A stretch of 64,000 nt of DNA from NCBI RefSeq assembly GCF_014839805.1, contig NC_051138.1, positions 3,718,983 through 3,782,982 of the forward strand. The letters run 5' to 3'. The notes beneath the pieces were generated by a model that ran no database searches, had not been told where the DNA came from, and saw only the letters and a list, made by a program, of their open reading frames with translations. Every line of letters starts with the position of its first letter. Within the stretch, counting starts at the first letter, position 1. This document shows, piece by piece, positions 19,401 through 32,830 of this stretch. Origin of the DNA: Manduca sexta. Its lineage: Eukaryota; Arthropoda; Insecta; Lepidoptera; Sphingidae. Position numbers and translations under genes: made by a program.

Positions 19401-22084
19401 CTGTAACGAAAGAAGTGTCAGTTTGGTAATATGTCTATGAAATGGGGTTTATTTGTGTTGCAAGTTTCGCTTTTGCAAATGGAGTTTTCATTTTCTATGA
19501 GGCGTTAAAGATTTCATACTTGTTAGTTATTATATGAATATGCAATACACTCAATTTGCATAGCAAGTTTCTACTGTGCTTTTGTAGTTCTTTTGATTTA
19601 ACAAGTATTGTATAAATTACAGTTTGACGAGTCACGAGATATACATTTTACGTCTTACGAAATCACTTTGAATAAAGTAATGAACAACAACCGATTCGGT
19701 AACTAAGCAGAGGGTAAAGTAAAATACGCACTTGGATTCTAAAATATAGAAATAGTTTTACTAGAAGACTACAATCTTCATTGTATATAATGCCTGACCA
19801 GGAAAATAAAAAAACTTTGTTTTGATAAAATATAAAACTCATTTCTGTACTAACAATATAAATTTAAAAATGAAAAAGGAAAAGTGCACTCAAAGCTGGT
19901 TTTTATTTACCTCGTCAGGCCAAAGTAGTTGTCGCCAAAATTATCAAATAGCTAAAAATACCAGTCTACACAAATTATATTTGTTTCGAATAGATACACC
20001 CAAATGATTTTAGCTAAACACCCTAATGCTGTTGCTAACTATTACTAAAGTGCATTAACTGATACGGCTTCTTAGCCAGCTTGTTATTAATGCGTTCCTT
20101 AAGATAAGTGTTATAAAAAGAGTAGAAACTTTTCTCTATCGTTAGTAAAGCTTCTTATGTCAGTGGGTTATTGCTTAGCCGGGAACTAGCGCATGTCAGC
20201 ATAAACCGAGCATTTGCCAGCGCATCGGCCGTGTTGCATTGTTTACTAACCAAGCAAGAACGTTAGCACATAATCTTGCCTAATGAGATGTATCTTTTAG
20301 ATAATCAGGTATAATTATAATTGGGCTGCATTATAACGTAACAAAACAATGGCTTAAATCATGATTTGAACCGATACATCATAACTTCGGTGAATTCGAA
20401 ATTATGTTAACTAGAATTAATCGGTTAAGTCATCAATCATTTTAATTATTTAAATTGCGCGCTATCGTTCACTTGTAGTTACAATAATGAAATGTAAAAC
20501 AAAGACGACGAATATACGCCATTAAAAATAGAAGAGTAGGTAATCTTGCTAAATATTGCCTAAAATTAATTTTTATTCTAATTATCTATTTAAATTTAAA
20601 ATCTAATGAATTGTTACCGTTGCTTCTCATATTACATCACAACAGTGAGAAACGATGTTACACCAAACACAATTATTTTAAATATGAACAAATTATTACG
20701 TGGTTCGTTCACACGCAATTTTTGTGAAACAATTGTTTTTGTCAATTACATAAAGTTTTAAAACAATTATTTGACCTCGTGCTTCCCGCCGGATGCGTGA
20801 AGCGTGATGTCGTTGACGTATTTTCGGTGACAAGGGCTGTTGACCATCACGCAAGGATGAATATAGGAATTAAATTAATACATGCTGTAATTAAAAAAAA
20901 AAATGTTTTCAACCAGAAATTATGGCATAAAATAAAAGGCAAGACCTATATTCTATATACTAACTATTATTGCAAATAATGTGATGGGCAATGTTGATAA
21001 AACCGTAGACTACATTACTCCATCAAGTTTGCAAATCATTTAATTTACGTACATTACGCAGTAGCAATTTACGTATAGCACGCAGCACAAGTTGCTTCAT
21101 TTTTCTATATACGCATTTTAAAACAATGTTAGGTTATATGTTTTAATGACAGTAGGGTGACTGGACTTTGTAGTATAGTAGAGTTTTTACCAATAGCTAT
21201 TTGTAGTGTCTTGCCGTTGCCAAACTTGTTTGCATGATATAATTGGGCCATAGCAAGTAATTTACGGATACCTACACCGATGCAAAGTAAAACGAGCTTT
21301 GGTGTTGTGTTTCGTGTAAAAGCCGGGAAATCATTTCTCTTGTTTTCTTTCTAGGTAATGCGTCATTTCTACTTGGCATTATATACTACATTTTTTAATT
21401 TAGGTAATTTCACATATACAGTTTGAGATGGTAGTAGAGCAGATAGCACTTGTCGCTCAGTCGCGACTCTGAAACAAAGGGGGCAGCCAGCGCAACGTGT
21501 GCGAAGGCCAATGACTATTGTGGGCTATATTGTTGACATATCGGCGACTGACCTCAGCCATCAGTCATCGAGATTGATGAACTTTGTTTTATAGCCGAAA
21601 GAATAAAGATTTTTCAGCCTTATTCGCCGCCGGTAATAATTAGTGCAGTTAGTTTCAAATTGTCATTTGAATCAGCATCTAATTTCATTTGAACTTTAGA
21701 AACATGTAGGTACTGTTTATATATTATTGAATACAGCGTTTAGGATGATATTAATATATTATTTGGCAGTAACTATTATTCATTTATTCCAAATGCGTCC
21801 CATAAAGCTTTTTAACTATTTAATTTCTACATATTTTTTTAAAATAAATTAACAAACTACGTCACTTATACTGTTTAAACAAAGTGTTAATATTTGAAAT
21901 ATTCATGTGTTTAACGGAGGGTGGAGGCTTTCTCTCGTTTCGGCAGCTGAGTTGAACTCATTTCTGCTGTACCTTACCAACACACTTGTTCGTTCCGCTT
22001 CAAGTGAGAACGTTGGCCAAATTTCCTTCAAATTTGTTTGCCATTTATATGCAGTACACTATTGTGAAAATTACAGTAAAATGC

Positions 22085-22290
22085 CTACAAAGGCATACAC
22101 CTCGAGGGGGTAGGCAAAGGTACAACTAGAACATCCACTTTTGGACTGTTTATTTCGTCCCATGATGTGATAGGTGGCGAGTTTGTCGCCATATCGGTTT
22201 CAAATTCCAGATTTCAGGTTGATACTGAGCAGAAATATATTTTTCCCTACCCGGGATTCCAACCTAAACAGTTTATATTGTTTAGGATTT
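22085..22290 (-). mobile_element. tRNA-derived SINE, family 1, diverged copy
   Basis: Read on the minus strand the order matches the copies at 11883 and 62672: a B-box-like GGTTGGAATCC near 22254-22264, then CTGCTCAGTATCA, GATATGGCGAC and CCTATCACATCATGGGACG. Ends are approximate. Confidence 0.65.
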
Positions 22291-24061
22291 GTCCGTTATA
22301 GTATATTGAGGTGTTCTAGAATGCTACTAAGGGAAAGGTGTACTTTGATATTGATCTATATGCTTACGGACACAAACTTTGTAAATCTTGAGAAAAGAAA
22401 TTTATGAAGAATTTAGTAGGTAGGTAGATTCGGTAAAGATAAAAAGATACGAGTTAATGATACAAGACCATAGGTTCAGTATGATAAATTGTTAAGGCAT
22501 CATATTAATGGCATTCATGGAGCTATTAAAAATATTAAGAGGAAGTGTCTAGCAGTACCCACAATAGGTAATCGGAGATACAAAACGGATGTAGGTTTCA
22601 CAATACTAATTTATAAAAAGTGCTTATAATGCGGATAGGAAGCGAGTAGGAATAAAAATGTACTCCGGTGAGAATCCAGGCGATGCCGTGAGAAGCACTC
22701 GATTGCTTTAATGGATAGAGTTTTAATTTCGCCTTTTTATTTTGTATGAAACTTGTAATTCGTTCGATCTACTATTTATTTTGTTTTTATTGCATATTGT
22801 AAGGACATGTCCGCTTTTTGTATGGACGCTGGTTGTTGATTTCGAACAAATTCCAACCAACATCAAACATATTTGGCAAAAATGTAGAGCTTAGAATCAT
22901 TAAAAGAATAATTTTAGACCCCTCTATTTCTAAGACAAATAAAAAAAGGCAATGTTATGACGGAATAACTCATAACAATAACCTATAATTTTGTTTTTTT
23001 TTTACCTAAATTGCTGTCAGTTATTGTCATTCTCAATATAACGATAACAGAGAATTTAACTTCAACTATAAATATTAATTACTTAGCATATATTATATTA
23101 TAATATTTTCTGGCCACCTAGGTGGCAGAATAAATAAGCTTTTAATAAGATTGACCCTAATAAGATAAGAACTTCCGTTTTCGCATAAAGCCGCTGTCTT
23201 AGTTTTTGATGATACGCACAATATACGTTAAAGGTTAAACATTATCTTATTAATATAATGATATTAGGTCAGTTAGTTCATACATGCAAATTGTAACTTT
23301 ACATGGTAGACAACATAGTAGGCTATATATCAGGTAATCTATTGGGTATTACAGGCAGGGATAAATTAATTTAAATGTGTTTTGTAATTTTGGTTTGCTT
23401 ACAGAGCTTTATTCGTGCAATGAGTCGGCTATACTCGTAGAACTGTTCACTTTCTGTGAAAATTTTATCCAAGCATTTTAGGCAATCCGGATATTTTTAT
23501 TTGGTTTTTCTATTAATTGCATTCAGATAGCAGTATTGGGCATTATAATATTTACATCTCTTTGACTGAAATAAAAGTAACACTGACTGCTCATAAAAAT
23601 ACCTTTTCTTATTATTTAGAACAAGAAATTAAAATCTTAAAGCCACGTTAAGTAAAATACATAATAGGAATTCTGAAACGTCTGCTTTTGTTTTTTTAAA
23701 TAATTATAAAATATTGATTATGGTTTAGGTATATTTAGAATTTGTGCGGAGTTTTCTTATGGATACACGAATATTTATAAATAATGGCTCATGAAATCGA
23801 GAAACGACCGCAGTGAGTTCTTTTGCTACATAAAAATGGTGATTGCGGAATTCTAAAACAATAAAATAATTGTTTTAGTCGCTTGTCGAATTTTAATTGC
23901 GTAACAATTTGTTTCATAGCTATAAGTTAAATAAAAATTCTCTCGTCTATGTGTGTCGAGGAGATATTGAAAGAATGGCTATGAGAATTTAGTCAACCAT
24001 TATGTTATGCCGTGGAATTACGCCAATAGTCTTCTACTCACTTCGAATCGATCGATATGTT

Positions 24062-24452
24062 AAATAGGGGACCGGACTCATTTTTGTTCTTTATTATTAT
24101 CAAATATTTACGTTATATAAATTATAACACAGAAATAATTATTTAAATCCGGTAAAAAATTAACAAGTTATAAGTCTTTTCATTTCGGTAGAAGGGGTCA
24201 GTAACAAGAAACAGAAAAGAGGCGCAATACCCACGTGTGACGTCATTTGGCATTACGACGCGGGCGAAAGAAAGGGATGAAGCGACATTCCCACTTCGCG
24301 CCCACTGCGGCACATAGTAATATTTGAAATATGAATTACTGGCTCATTTTTTAACCAATTTTAATGCAGTTTTCGCAGAAGGGTTTCTTTTTCGTATTAT
24401 TAACCATTACATGTAGAATAATGTATAAAATCAAACACAGGACGGTCCCCTA
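24062..24452. mobile_element. MITE with TAGGGGACCG ends
   Basis: The left end reads TAGGGGACCGGAC and the right end reads GGACGGTCCCCTA, an imperfect inverted pair about 390 bp apart. The inside has no coding capacity but carries a GC-rich block at 24206-24316 with an E-box (CACGTG) next to a palindromic CRE (TGACGTCA). The target duplication is unclear. Confidence 0.6.
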
Positions 24453-27400
24453 TTATAATAATATAAACATGATACAAATCTTTAGTAGAGCATATTTATC
24501 TACTTATTACGAAGTAAATGATATTTATGTCTATACATTGTCAGAGAGAAAGAAAGCTACGAACATTCAACTGTTATATTATTCCTTAATTCTATCATGC
24601 AATTACTTTAATCATTGAACGTGTTATTTTTCATTAATTTTTTTTTTACTTTCGCAGCCTAAATGCGAATGAAAGGTATCATAAATTTTAATTTGTTCTT
24701 TTTGTTTTAACGGCGCCATCGTCTCTGCTGTGGAGATAATTTTATAAGAATTCTATTCTTTCTATCGTATGTGGACATTGATGAATGTTAGTCTTGTGAA
24801 GATGGAGGCTTGGTGATGTTTGTTTATAAAACATTGTAGGTAACGTTCCAAAACAAAACAAATTCCAAAGTGATTATAAGAAGATTCCTGACCAATCGTA
24901 CGACCAGAGTTTTATATTTTTATGTAAGTTTATAAGGTATTTAGCTATAATAACGAATTAGCAAAACGTAAATTTGTTCGTAGTACATTGCATGTGTATT
25001 TATTTAATAACTTAATAGTTGAAAAATCTAAAACCTACCTAATGCTCTTTATACGATACATATAATAAGTAAAGTTGTTTAGTCTTAATGGTTATAATAG
25101 TTAGAATAACAGTACCGACCAGTGTTTTTGTGATAAATCTAGCATTGATCTGAACCATTCAGTTAATTTGATTGAATTTTATTACCAGTTAAATGGCTTA
25201 TGAGGATTTAATGTCTACGAAAGTGCGTAAAGGTAGCATAGTTTTTATTAAAATCTTTACTTATATCGCAGAAGTGATAACAAAACGAAAAAAATAAAAG
25301 ACCTTTATTACGAAAACAAGCTTAACACTGAGCATATTTCAGCCCAGATCGAATGCAATTTTGTTAAACAAACACATCCATAAAAAACTAAAACCCAATA
25401 CGATTATAATTTTACACCTACTTTAACCAACATGCGCTTATTACTTTAGCTGCCGACATATCCACCGCGTTAGCTTTTATCATAGTAATCATACTAATGA
25501 AATTGCAACAATAAACCACACAATTAGTATAATTGTCAAGTGTGTGAATGGATACGCGGCATAAAGAGGATCCGGAGTTGATAAAAACCCGGTGAACAAC
25601 TTAGAACGTATCCGCCTGCGACGTAATTATAGGCCATCTTTCCTTATACAGTGCGTTTCTTTTTACGCAATTAAAAAGTGTTTTAAACCGTTTAATCAGT
25701 AGTTTGTTTATTGAAGTAGTGAGCGTTGTGAGGCAATATGAAATGTGCCATGAGTGGATAGGAGTGTGGTGAAAGAGCTTGGTGCGGTATTTTTTTTATT
25801 ATAATCTAGGTAATGTTAGTATACCTCTAGCACGAAATACATTTGCGCTGGAATTATATGAAATGAAATAATTTATTTGAACCTGTAAAATGTTATACAT
25901 TATTTAGATTCCGTTAAAATTAACTCTACCACTAGTTCGGAAAGCAATTCTCACCAGAGACGAACGCGCAAGAAACTCTGGTGTTGCTCTTTTCAAAATC
26001 AGGTTAAGGTATAAACTGTAGTACATGATACACAGAAAAGAGAAAAATTACAATAGTATTGTTAAACATATCCTTCGATTTACAAATTGACGTACGTCAG
26101 ATATATTTAAGGCCCTTTCTCGAGCAAATGGCCTTAAGCTATTTGTCCCAAGCATAGCAGCGCGCGAGTTACGGTTGTAAACATTAAAACGTACGATACG
26201 AATAAGTATGTTAAGAAGAACTTAATATTGTTCATATTTTAATGGAAGTTGTTACAGTCAGGACAAAGATAAGTGATGATGGACATAGCCAAAGCCATAA
26301 TATACGATTCCCTAAATCGTAAATGGACATTTAAGGTACCTACATAATATACCAAACGTTGTTCCATTATCATCTACTTAAAAAAGTATATTGTAAAAGT
26401 AACGTTATAAGAGATAAGTTATTTACCCAAGCGTGTATTCTATCTATTAGTTCCAGAGCAGGGCTAGAAAGTTTATTTATAATCTCAAAAGGAGGTGAGT
26501 AATTGACTCACATTTTCACACAGTTTACTTATGAAAACGACACGTCTAGACCGCCAACCTCAAAAACCATATCGCATATCAACAACGAGGTATTGCAATG
26601 TCTTAAAACAGGGCTGCATTTAGGATTTTAAGAGTATACATATTACGAGTAAAAGTATTACTATACTTTTGTACATTCATAAAATTAAAAAAGCTTTTTT
26701 ATTAAAATTAATTTGTTTTTCTAGTTTACGTACATAGGTATTTCATTAATAAAAATTATAATAATTGTGTCTTCTAAATTTAAAAATGATTTTTTTTTAT
26801 TTATATTATTTTTAAACATATTCTGTGAAATACGGGCCAGTTTTAATTCTTTAGGCAAGTTTCGTTGGCGCAGGTGAGCGGGTGCCGTGCATGCACCGTG
26901 ACGGGCATCCGACCGTGCCCTGTCTCCCCCAGGAACGGAATTATTCATCCCGACATATCCGGTGCTGACTGACACATTTTTGCGCGTTTTGTGGTAGGTA
27001 CTGTGAATGGTAGGTTATTGTGAACTGTTGCGCGTACGCATAAACGGAGTCTTGAAAATAATGGAGATTTTTTATGAATTTACAAAATAAAAATGTTGTA
27101 ATTTTAGTGGTTTACGTTCGTTGAATAGTCTGTACATTTCTTGGCAATATATTTGCATGTACCTATATCCAGTGACTGTAATTTTTGGTACAAATATCAT
27201 TATCATTTTTTAAACGAATCAATTTAACACGTAAAATAAATGTGTCCGTTAACTTCACAGCCATAAAAAACGTTATTAAGAAAAATTATTTGTTCGAAAA
27301 CCATTAAAACCGAAAGTACTTCGACAGGTGAGTTTGTGTATTCCCACGCTTGCAACTTGAAAGGCTTAAAGATGTCAATCATTAAATTATACCTTTCGTT

Positions 27401-29059
27401 TTCAAAGTAGTTATATCAGTTTTAAACAATTAAACTCCAAAAACGTTTATCAGTTCGATTAACAGTTGTGAGTTCTCACATATTTGCGTTTAATCTATCA
27501 GTTAGTTGTACTTTGTAGATTCGAAACATAGCGACTTTTGTACAGCATGAATGCACCAAATTTGATCTTTGTAGTATCACATGCCAGACTTTTATAGGAA
27601 ACAAATTTTACTATCAGCTTCGCTTCAGAGTTAGGTAACCCATTTGGCAGGCACTCGGTTTTTCCATTATACTGTCTACTGTTCCTTGTCTATTATAATT
27701 TATGTAGATACCACTTACTTTATTTAATACTTTGCTATTATTGCTCTTTCCTGCTTAATATCCTACATGTTTTTTTTTATTTATGATAGGAATCAGAGGA
27801 TATCGACACCTGAAATTCAATGCTTTGTATAATAATTTTAATATGAAAACCATAGATAAATGAGTATAATAATTGTTAGTGACGCAAATTAGTAACATGT
27901 GTTCATATTAACACTATAGAGAAATAAAATATTAGCATATTCATACCATACTCAAAAATGTCACACCGAAACAAGGCCGCGAGCGTAATTTCTCTACATA
28001 TAACCAGCCTTCCATACTATGCTCAATTTTATACTTTCGATTTCAGTGTCATTATGCAATCCAAAAACGTTTAATAGTAATTTAAGTTCAGATCTCTTGT
28101 GATTTCGTTTGTATTATTTTTGGTCAAAGCGGTCGTTGCACGATCGATTCTTCTTTTTTGTTATAGTTAGTTTTTGTAAAAAGTAAATCCGTTGTTTTCG
28201 GTTGACCGTATTTTCTGGTGAATTTAAATAATGCATTGAGTCATTTTGGGGCTTTTAATTGTAACGGAGCGAGCGATACTATCTTTTTAACTGAATAAGT
28301 CATTACTCATCTCAATTATGGTTAAGGATTTCCGTGACAAAACATTTAAAACGTTTTGAAATAGTTTTTGAATCCTATACTCTGTTTTACGTAGATGAAA
28401 ATCTATAAATACATTTAGCCCTCATTTTCGCTTTAATCGCTTTTTTATCTAGGTATCTCAAAAATTAACCAATCAGAACAAAGATTTCTTGACACGCTTA
28501 CAAATGACTTATTTTGATTGGTTCACACACATCAGTTTCAGTTGTCGGATTGAGATTGGGATCGTTTGTTGAAAACGGGTGTCAATGTCCAATAATAACG
28601 ATGTCAGTAAATACACATTACGTAGTTACAGTAAATGGCATGGTAACGACATCCACAGGATTTGTTATAAAAACGTGTGATTATCAAAGAAAATACTTTT
28701 CTACTATAAAATTCCAACCCACAGCTACTCCTGTGCGAACATAGTAGGTCAAACATTCTAGTTTGTAATATATATTCGTATTTCAATGCCGAAAGACCTG
28801 TATCCAGTTGCGGTTTTAATATCGCATGTCATCGTTGAATCGAGGTTTGTTTATAATTCTGAAAATAAACTGGATTATATATTATATCCCCACAATCCAT
28901 ATATTATGTTTTTGAGGTGAAAGGATATAAATTTTGCAAATTACTTTTATTACGAATCTTTTAATGCAAATAATTTGTGTTTATAAAGTTTTGTAGTCGC
29001 TTAATTACGAATTATCGTAATTTGCATATTAATGTATAAATTTTATTCCATTTTATACA

Positions 29060-29170
29060 GTCATGATTTTTGTTCAGGGTTTAGATTCGATTCTTGTGAC
29101 TCGTGACTATTTCTATGGAATTGTCCCCTGCCACACCATGAGACGGATTGAAAGCTCGGCAAAGACTTAA
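29060..29170 (+). mobile_element. Possible SINE family 1 relic
   Basis: GATTCGATTC followed by CCCTGCCACACCATGAGACGG and CTCGGCAAAGACTT resembles the middle of the family 1 SINEs. It is short and diverged, so the call is tentative. Confidence 0.35.
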
Positions 29171-30742
29171 CCTAGCCTATGTAATGAAATTAAATCAAAA
29201 ATATTTTTGCCTTGTAGAAGTAAATTTACTGAGTCCTCAGGAGTCATGTCAGTAACAAATTAATACCTAGTCACTATCTTCTTACCAACAATCGATGATG
29301 CCCTAAACCAATTTCGTATTAGCAAAACCGGTCTTTAGTAGATCGCTGATATAATCTTTAATTTGCATATACATTTCACTCATTATAATGTCACGCAGAC
29401 CCGTTACTGTAAAATATAAAGTTAACTTCCTACGCAGGTACTTGTTGTTTGACAAGTTGTCTATGAATCCGGCTAACACCCTGATCAACTTTTCACTAGT
29501 GCTCTATTACGTTTTATGTAAGCGGTGTGCGTAACTTGATTTTGTTAAATAGTTTTTATCTGCAACACGCGTAAAAACTGCGCAGACGTCACATTAGTAT
29601 TGGGTCTATGGTAAAAATGTAATTTTTCTTTTTTAAAAAGAAGTGGTTGTTTTAGTGCAAGAACGTTTAGTTTACATAGTTTCTTTCCTTAGATGTTGCA
29701 GTCAAATTTAATATTCAATGATGAAGCTTTCAAGATCATTCAGATGTACTTAACTTAAGTAAAAACGTCAATTTAGTGATTGTTCGTCATGTATTCTGAA
29801 ACATTTAACTTTCTTGTATTCAGTCGATTTTATTAACTTAAATTTATTTAAACTGTCTGTTTTAAACGATAATCCGATTACTCGGTGTAACATTCGATAC
29901 TTTGTAACGATTGTCCTCAAATGTAATTTGCGTGTTTAAGATCTTGTTACATACATTCGAATATCCTTGGTCTAATTGTATGATTTGATCGATATTACAA
30001 TGTATCGATTGAGGTATTTCATCATTAAAAAATAGGTGATCGCATTACATAATTATTAGTAAATTCACAATTCGATATTTTATGTTATTTTGAACTGCAA
30101 GTGATGGTTTATAACTTAGGTTTCTGAAAATTATGATTTTCTTATATTTAATATTGATTACAATGTCTTGCAACAATAAGAAATATAAAACTTCATGTTA
30201 TTATATAACTGAGGCCTTGTTACATATTTTTTGTATTTTAGTTAATGTATTTATATGTATTCAGTAATCACATGTATTCAGGAACTCAAAATATAAAAAT
30301 CGAATTAAAATTAATCACATCACAAATAGCAATGTTTCATGTAATAATGCAGAACCACTCTTTGTTTACATTGTCAACTTTTCCTTTTCAAACAAAATGA
30401 ACTTGATAATGGCGAACAATGATTAATTCGTAAATTTGTATTTTAGTTATTTTGCTGGTTTTCAGGTAGCGTCCTTAGTTTGTGTACGCTTTAAGTTCCT
30501 AAATATGATCCGCAGATTTATCAATCGATGTTTTCCATACTAGAGTAGAAAAACGGAAAAATCCTTGTAAATGTGACCGCGAGTGATATTTGGTTGTGTA
30601 AAATAGCACCCTTGTTTAAATTAGTAGTAAACCATAGTGAAAACATTTTTGAAAATGCTAAAACAAATGACTACAATTTAGTAATATAATAATATTATGC
30701 AAACTTTGCAATGAAGAATAGTAGCATACCATTACCACCATC

Positions 30743-30761
30743 TATCTATCTATCTATCATC
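30743..30761. repeat. (ATCT)n microsatellite
   Basis: A short perfect run of ATCT repeats in intergenic DNA. Confidence 0.8.
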
Positions 30762-32614
30762 TAAATATCATTCCATTAATATTATAATTCAGTCAATTGA
30801 AATCTGTAAATCTCAATAACTCTTTTTATGATTACATTTCTTCGTCTAAGAAAACTGGAATCGTCGAACTTTCAGAATTGGCAAAAAGAAGGCTTACGGC
30901 TTATGTTCTTTTAATGGACACTCAACTTCTTAACGGGACGCTCGTTCAGTTTTCTTGTTTTTCTAGTACCTACTTTTTCAAGTTAGTATTTTTAAAATAA
31001 ATGTACGTAACTATATATATTACGGAAATTTTCTAGTATCTGTCTTTCTTTGTTTTTCATTATACACAATATTATATTCTATCAAATATTATATAGAATT
31101 AATAGATTAAGAACAACAGAAAAAAAAACACAAGAGTCAGAAAAAAATCGTAATAATATTGCGTAAAACCTATTTTCTTACTTATATTTTTTTGAGAAAT
31201 AATTAAGTGCTCTTTATTGACGGTGTTGAACTAAGAGTTGTAAGGTAATAAAGGAGAGATAATTTTCCACTATATCCATTGAAGTTAGTATACCTATAAA
31301 GTGCATTAGGTAAATAATGGTCGGTCTCAAAACCTTTTATGGGAATGAATCACCACGGTGGCGCGGCTTTTCATCGTGTGCAAGTCACTGACCAGGCAGG
31401 TAAAAATACTAAAATAAAATGGTCGTTTGGAGATTTACGTATCCCTTTGAGATATAACGGCGAAATTGGGTATTTCAGCAATTCATCGTAATATTTCGGC
31501 AAAAATATTTTTCAAACGTGATTACACCTTAATGCGTTATAATTATGATACGTCCACAGTCAGAGCAGTTTGGGGAGTTTGACGCCCGCATTAGGTGCTT
31601 AAACATATTTGTCGGAATATGCCCAGAGCGGAGCTACATTACTGCCACTAGCTCTTGTCTGCTCAAAGCACAATCAGTAATCCTTGGAGATTATGATTGG
31701 ATTATGTTATTTATGATCCTTCTAGTTATGTTTCTTGGCGTAAGATTAGTTCCCGATATAGTTATAATTTCGGTTTCTTCGTGAGTCATAGGTGCCCTAA
31801 TTCCAACCTGACCTGTGCCTCCCTTATGGTTCACGTAGCCAGTATATAATTTGTATCTTATCTATAGTTATATATCGAGAATAAATCCTGCCGAAAAGTG
31901 ACTAATCATGCCAGTTCCTAAACAATGCATTTTGATTACGATATTTTATAATGAACTAAATATTTAAATGAAATGATAAACATTTTGTGTAACAGCCGAA
32001 CTGTGGGAATATTTTTTATACTGTTACGAATACTAGCAATAAAATGTTTCGCACAATTAAAATACGAAAATGAAAGTATTTTATCATGTCCACAATACTT
32101 ATTTTGACATTAGTGTTGTCACCATTATAAAGGCTGAATGGTGTGTTGTTAGTGCCAGAAGAGTAAACTTTCTTTAGACCAGGAATGACGCTCAGAATAC
32201 GAAGGTTCACTCATTGACCCATAAATCGCGATCTGTCACGATCTACTTAACGCTGTAATTTTGTTTACGTAGTTCACTTTACTAACAGAAAATGTTTCAC
32301 GCAACAAGTGTTAACTAGTACAAATTAAAATTATTGTAGCCCTTTAAGATGTAAATTAAATTTCTTTTAATTGCCTTTTAAATTAAGAATAACTGTATCT
32401 ACAGTTAGAGGTGAAAATTTTAAATATAATATGCATCGCGCGTAAATCTTTCTAACAAATTATTCAAAAGTATAATATAATAAACAAGTCTATTATGAAT
32501 ATACGTGACTGAAATAAAATAATACTTAGATCTATTTACACACGTAAACATTTTTAATTTACTAAAACAAATTTAATTTATTTTTATTTATAAAAAAGTT
32601 ATTTATAAACTTAC

Positions 32615-32830
32615 ACAAAAGAGTTTTCGATCACTCAGCGATACCTATAGAAAATCAAATTTAAATTTCGAACAGTATAAGGGCAGTCACTGCACTTCCT
32701 ACACGTTATTCGTGCGTTCGGTGGACGGACAGGTGCGCGCGGCACACAAGCGGTCGCGACTGTGTGTACTCGTCACTGCGCGGCCGCGCGCGGACCCACA
32801 TCCCCTTGTCATGGTGTTAGTTTACGTGCT
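32615..32830 (-). promoter_or_regulatory. CpG-rich patch, candidate Cad87A promoter and leader exon
   Basis: A GC- and CpG-rich block (about 32700-32810) stands out from AT-rich surroundings. Read on the minus strand it is followed by a strong 5' splice site, TTTTGT|GTAAGT, at 32614-32609. A leader exon here could splice to the acceptor at 19402-19401. This is inference from composition and splice signals; no core promoter element is certain, and the patch could belong to an unseen transcript. Confidence 0.35.

Noticed and set aside
25917..26010. Block with TCGGAAAGCAATTCTCACCA and CAAGAAACTCTGGTGTTGCT
   Set aside because: It resembles a common lepidopteran repeat from memory only; with no second copy in the window I could not support a call.
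26721..26975. 84-codon minus-strand frame
   Set aside because: Half of it is poly-Lys/Asn from AT-rich DNA and no homology is apparent.
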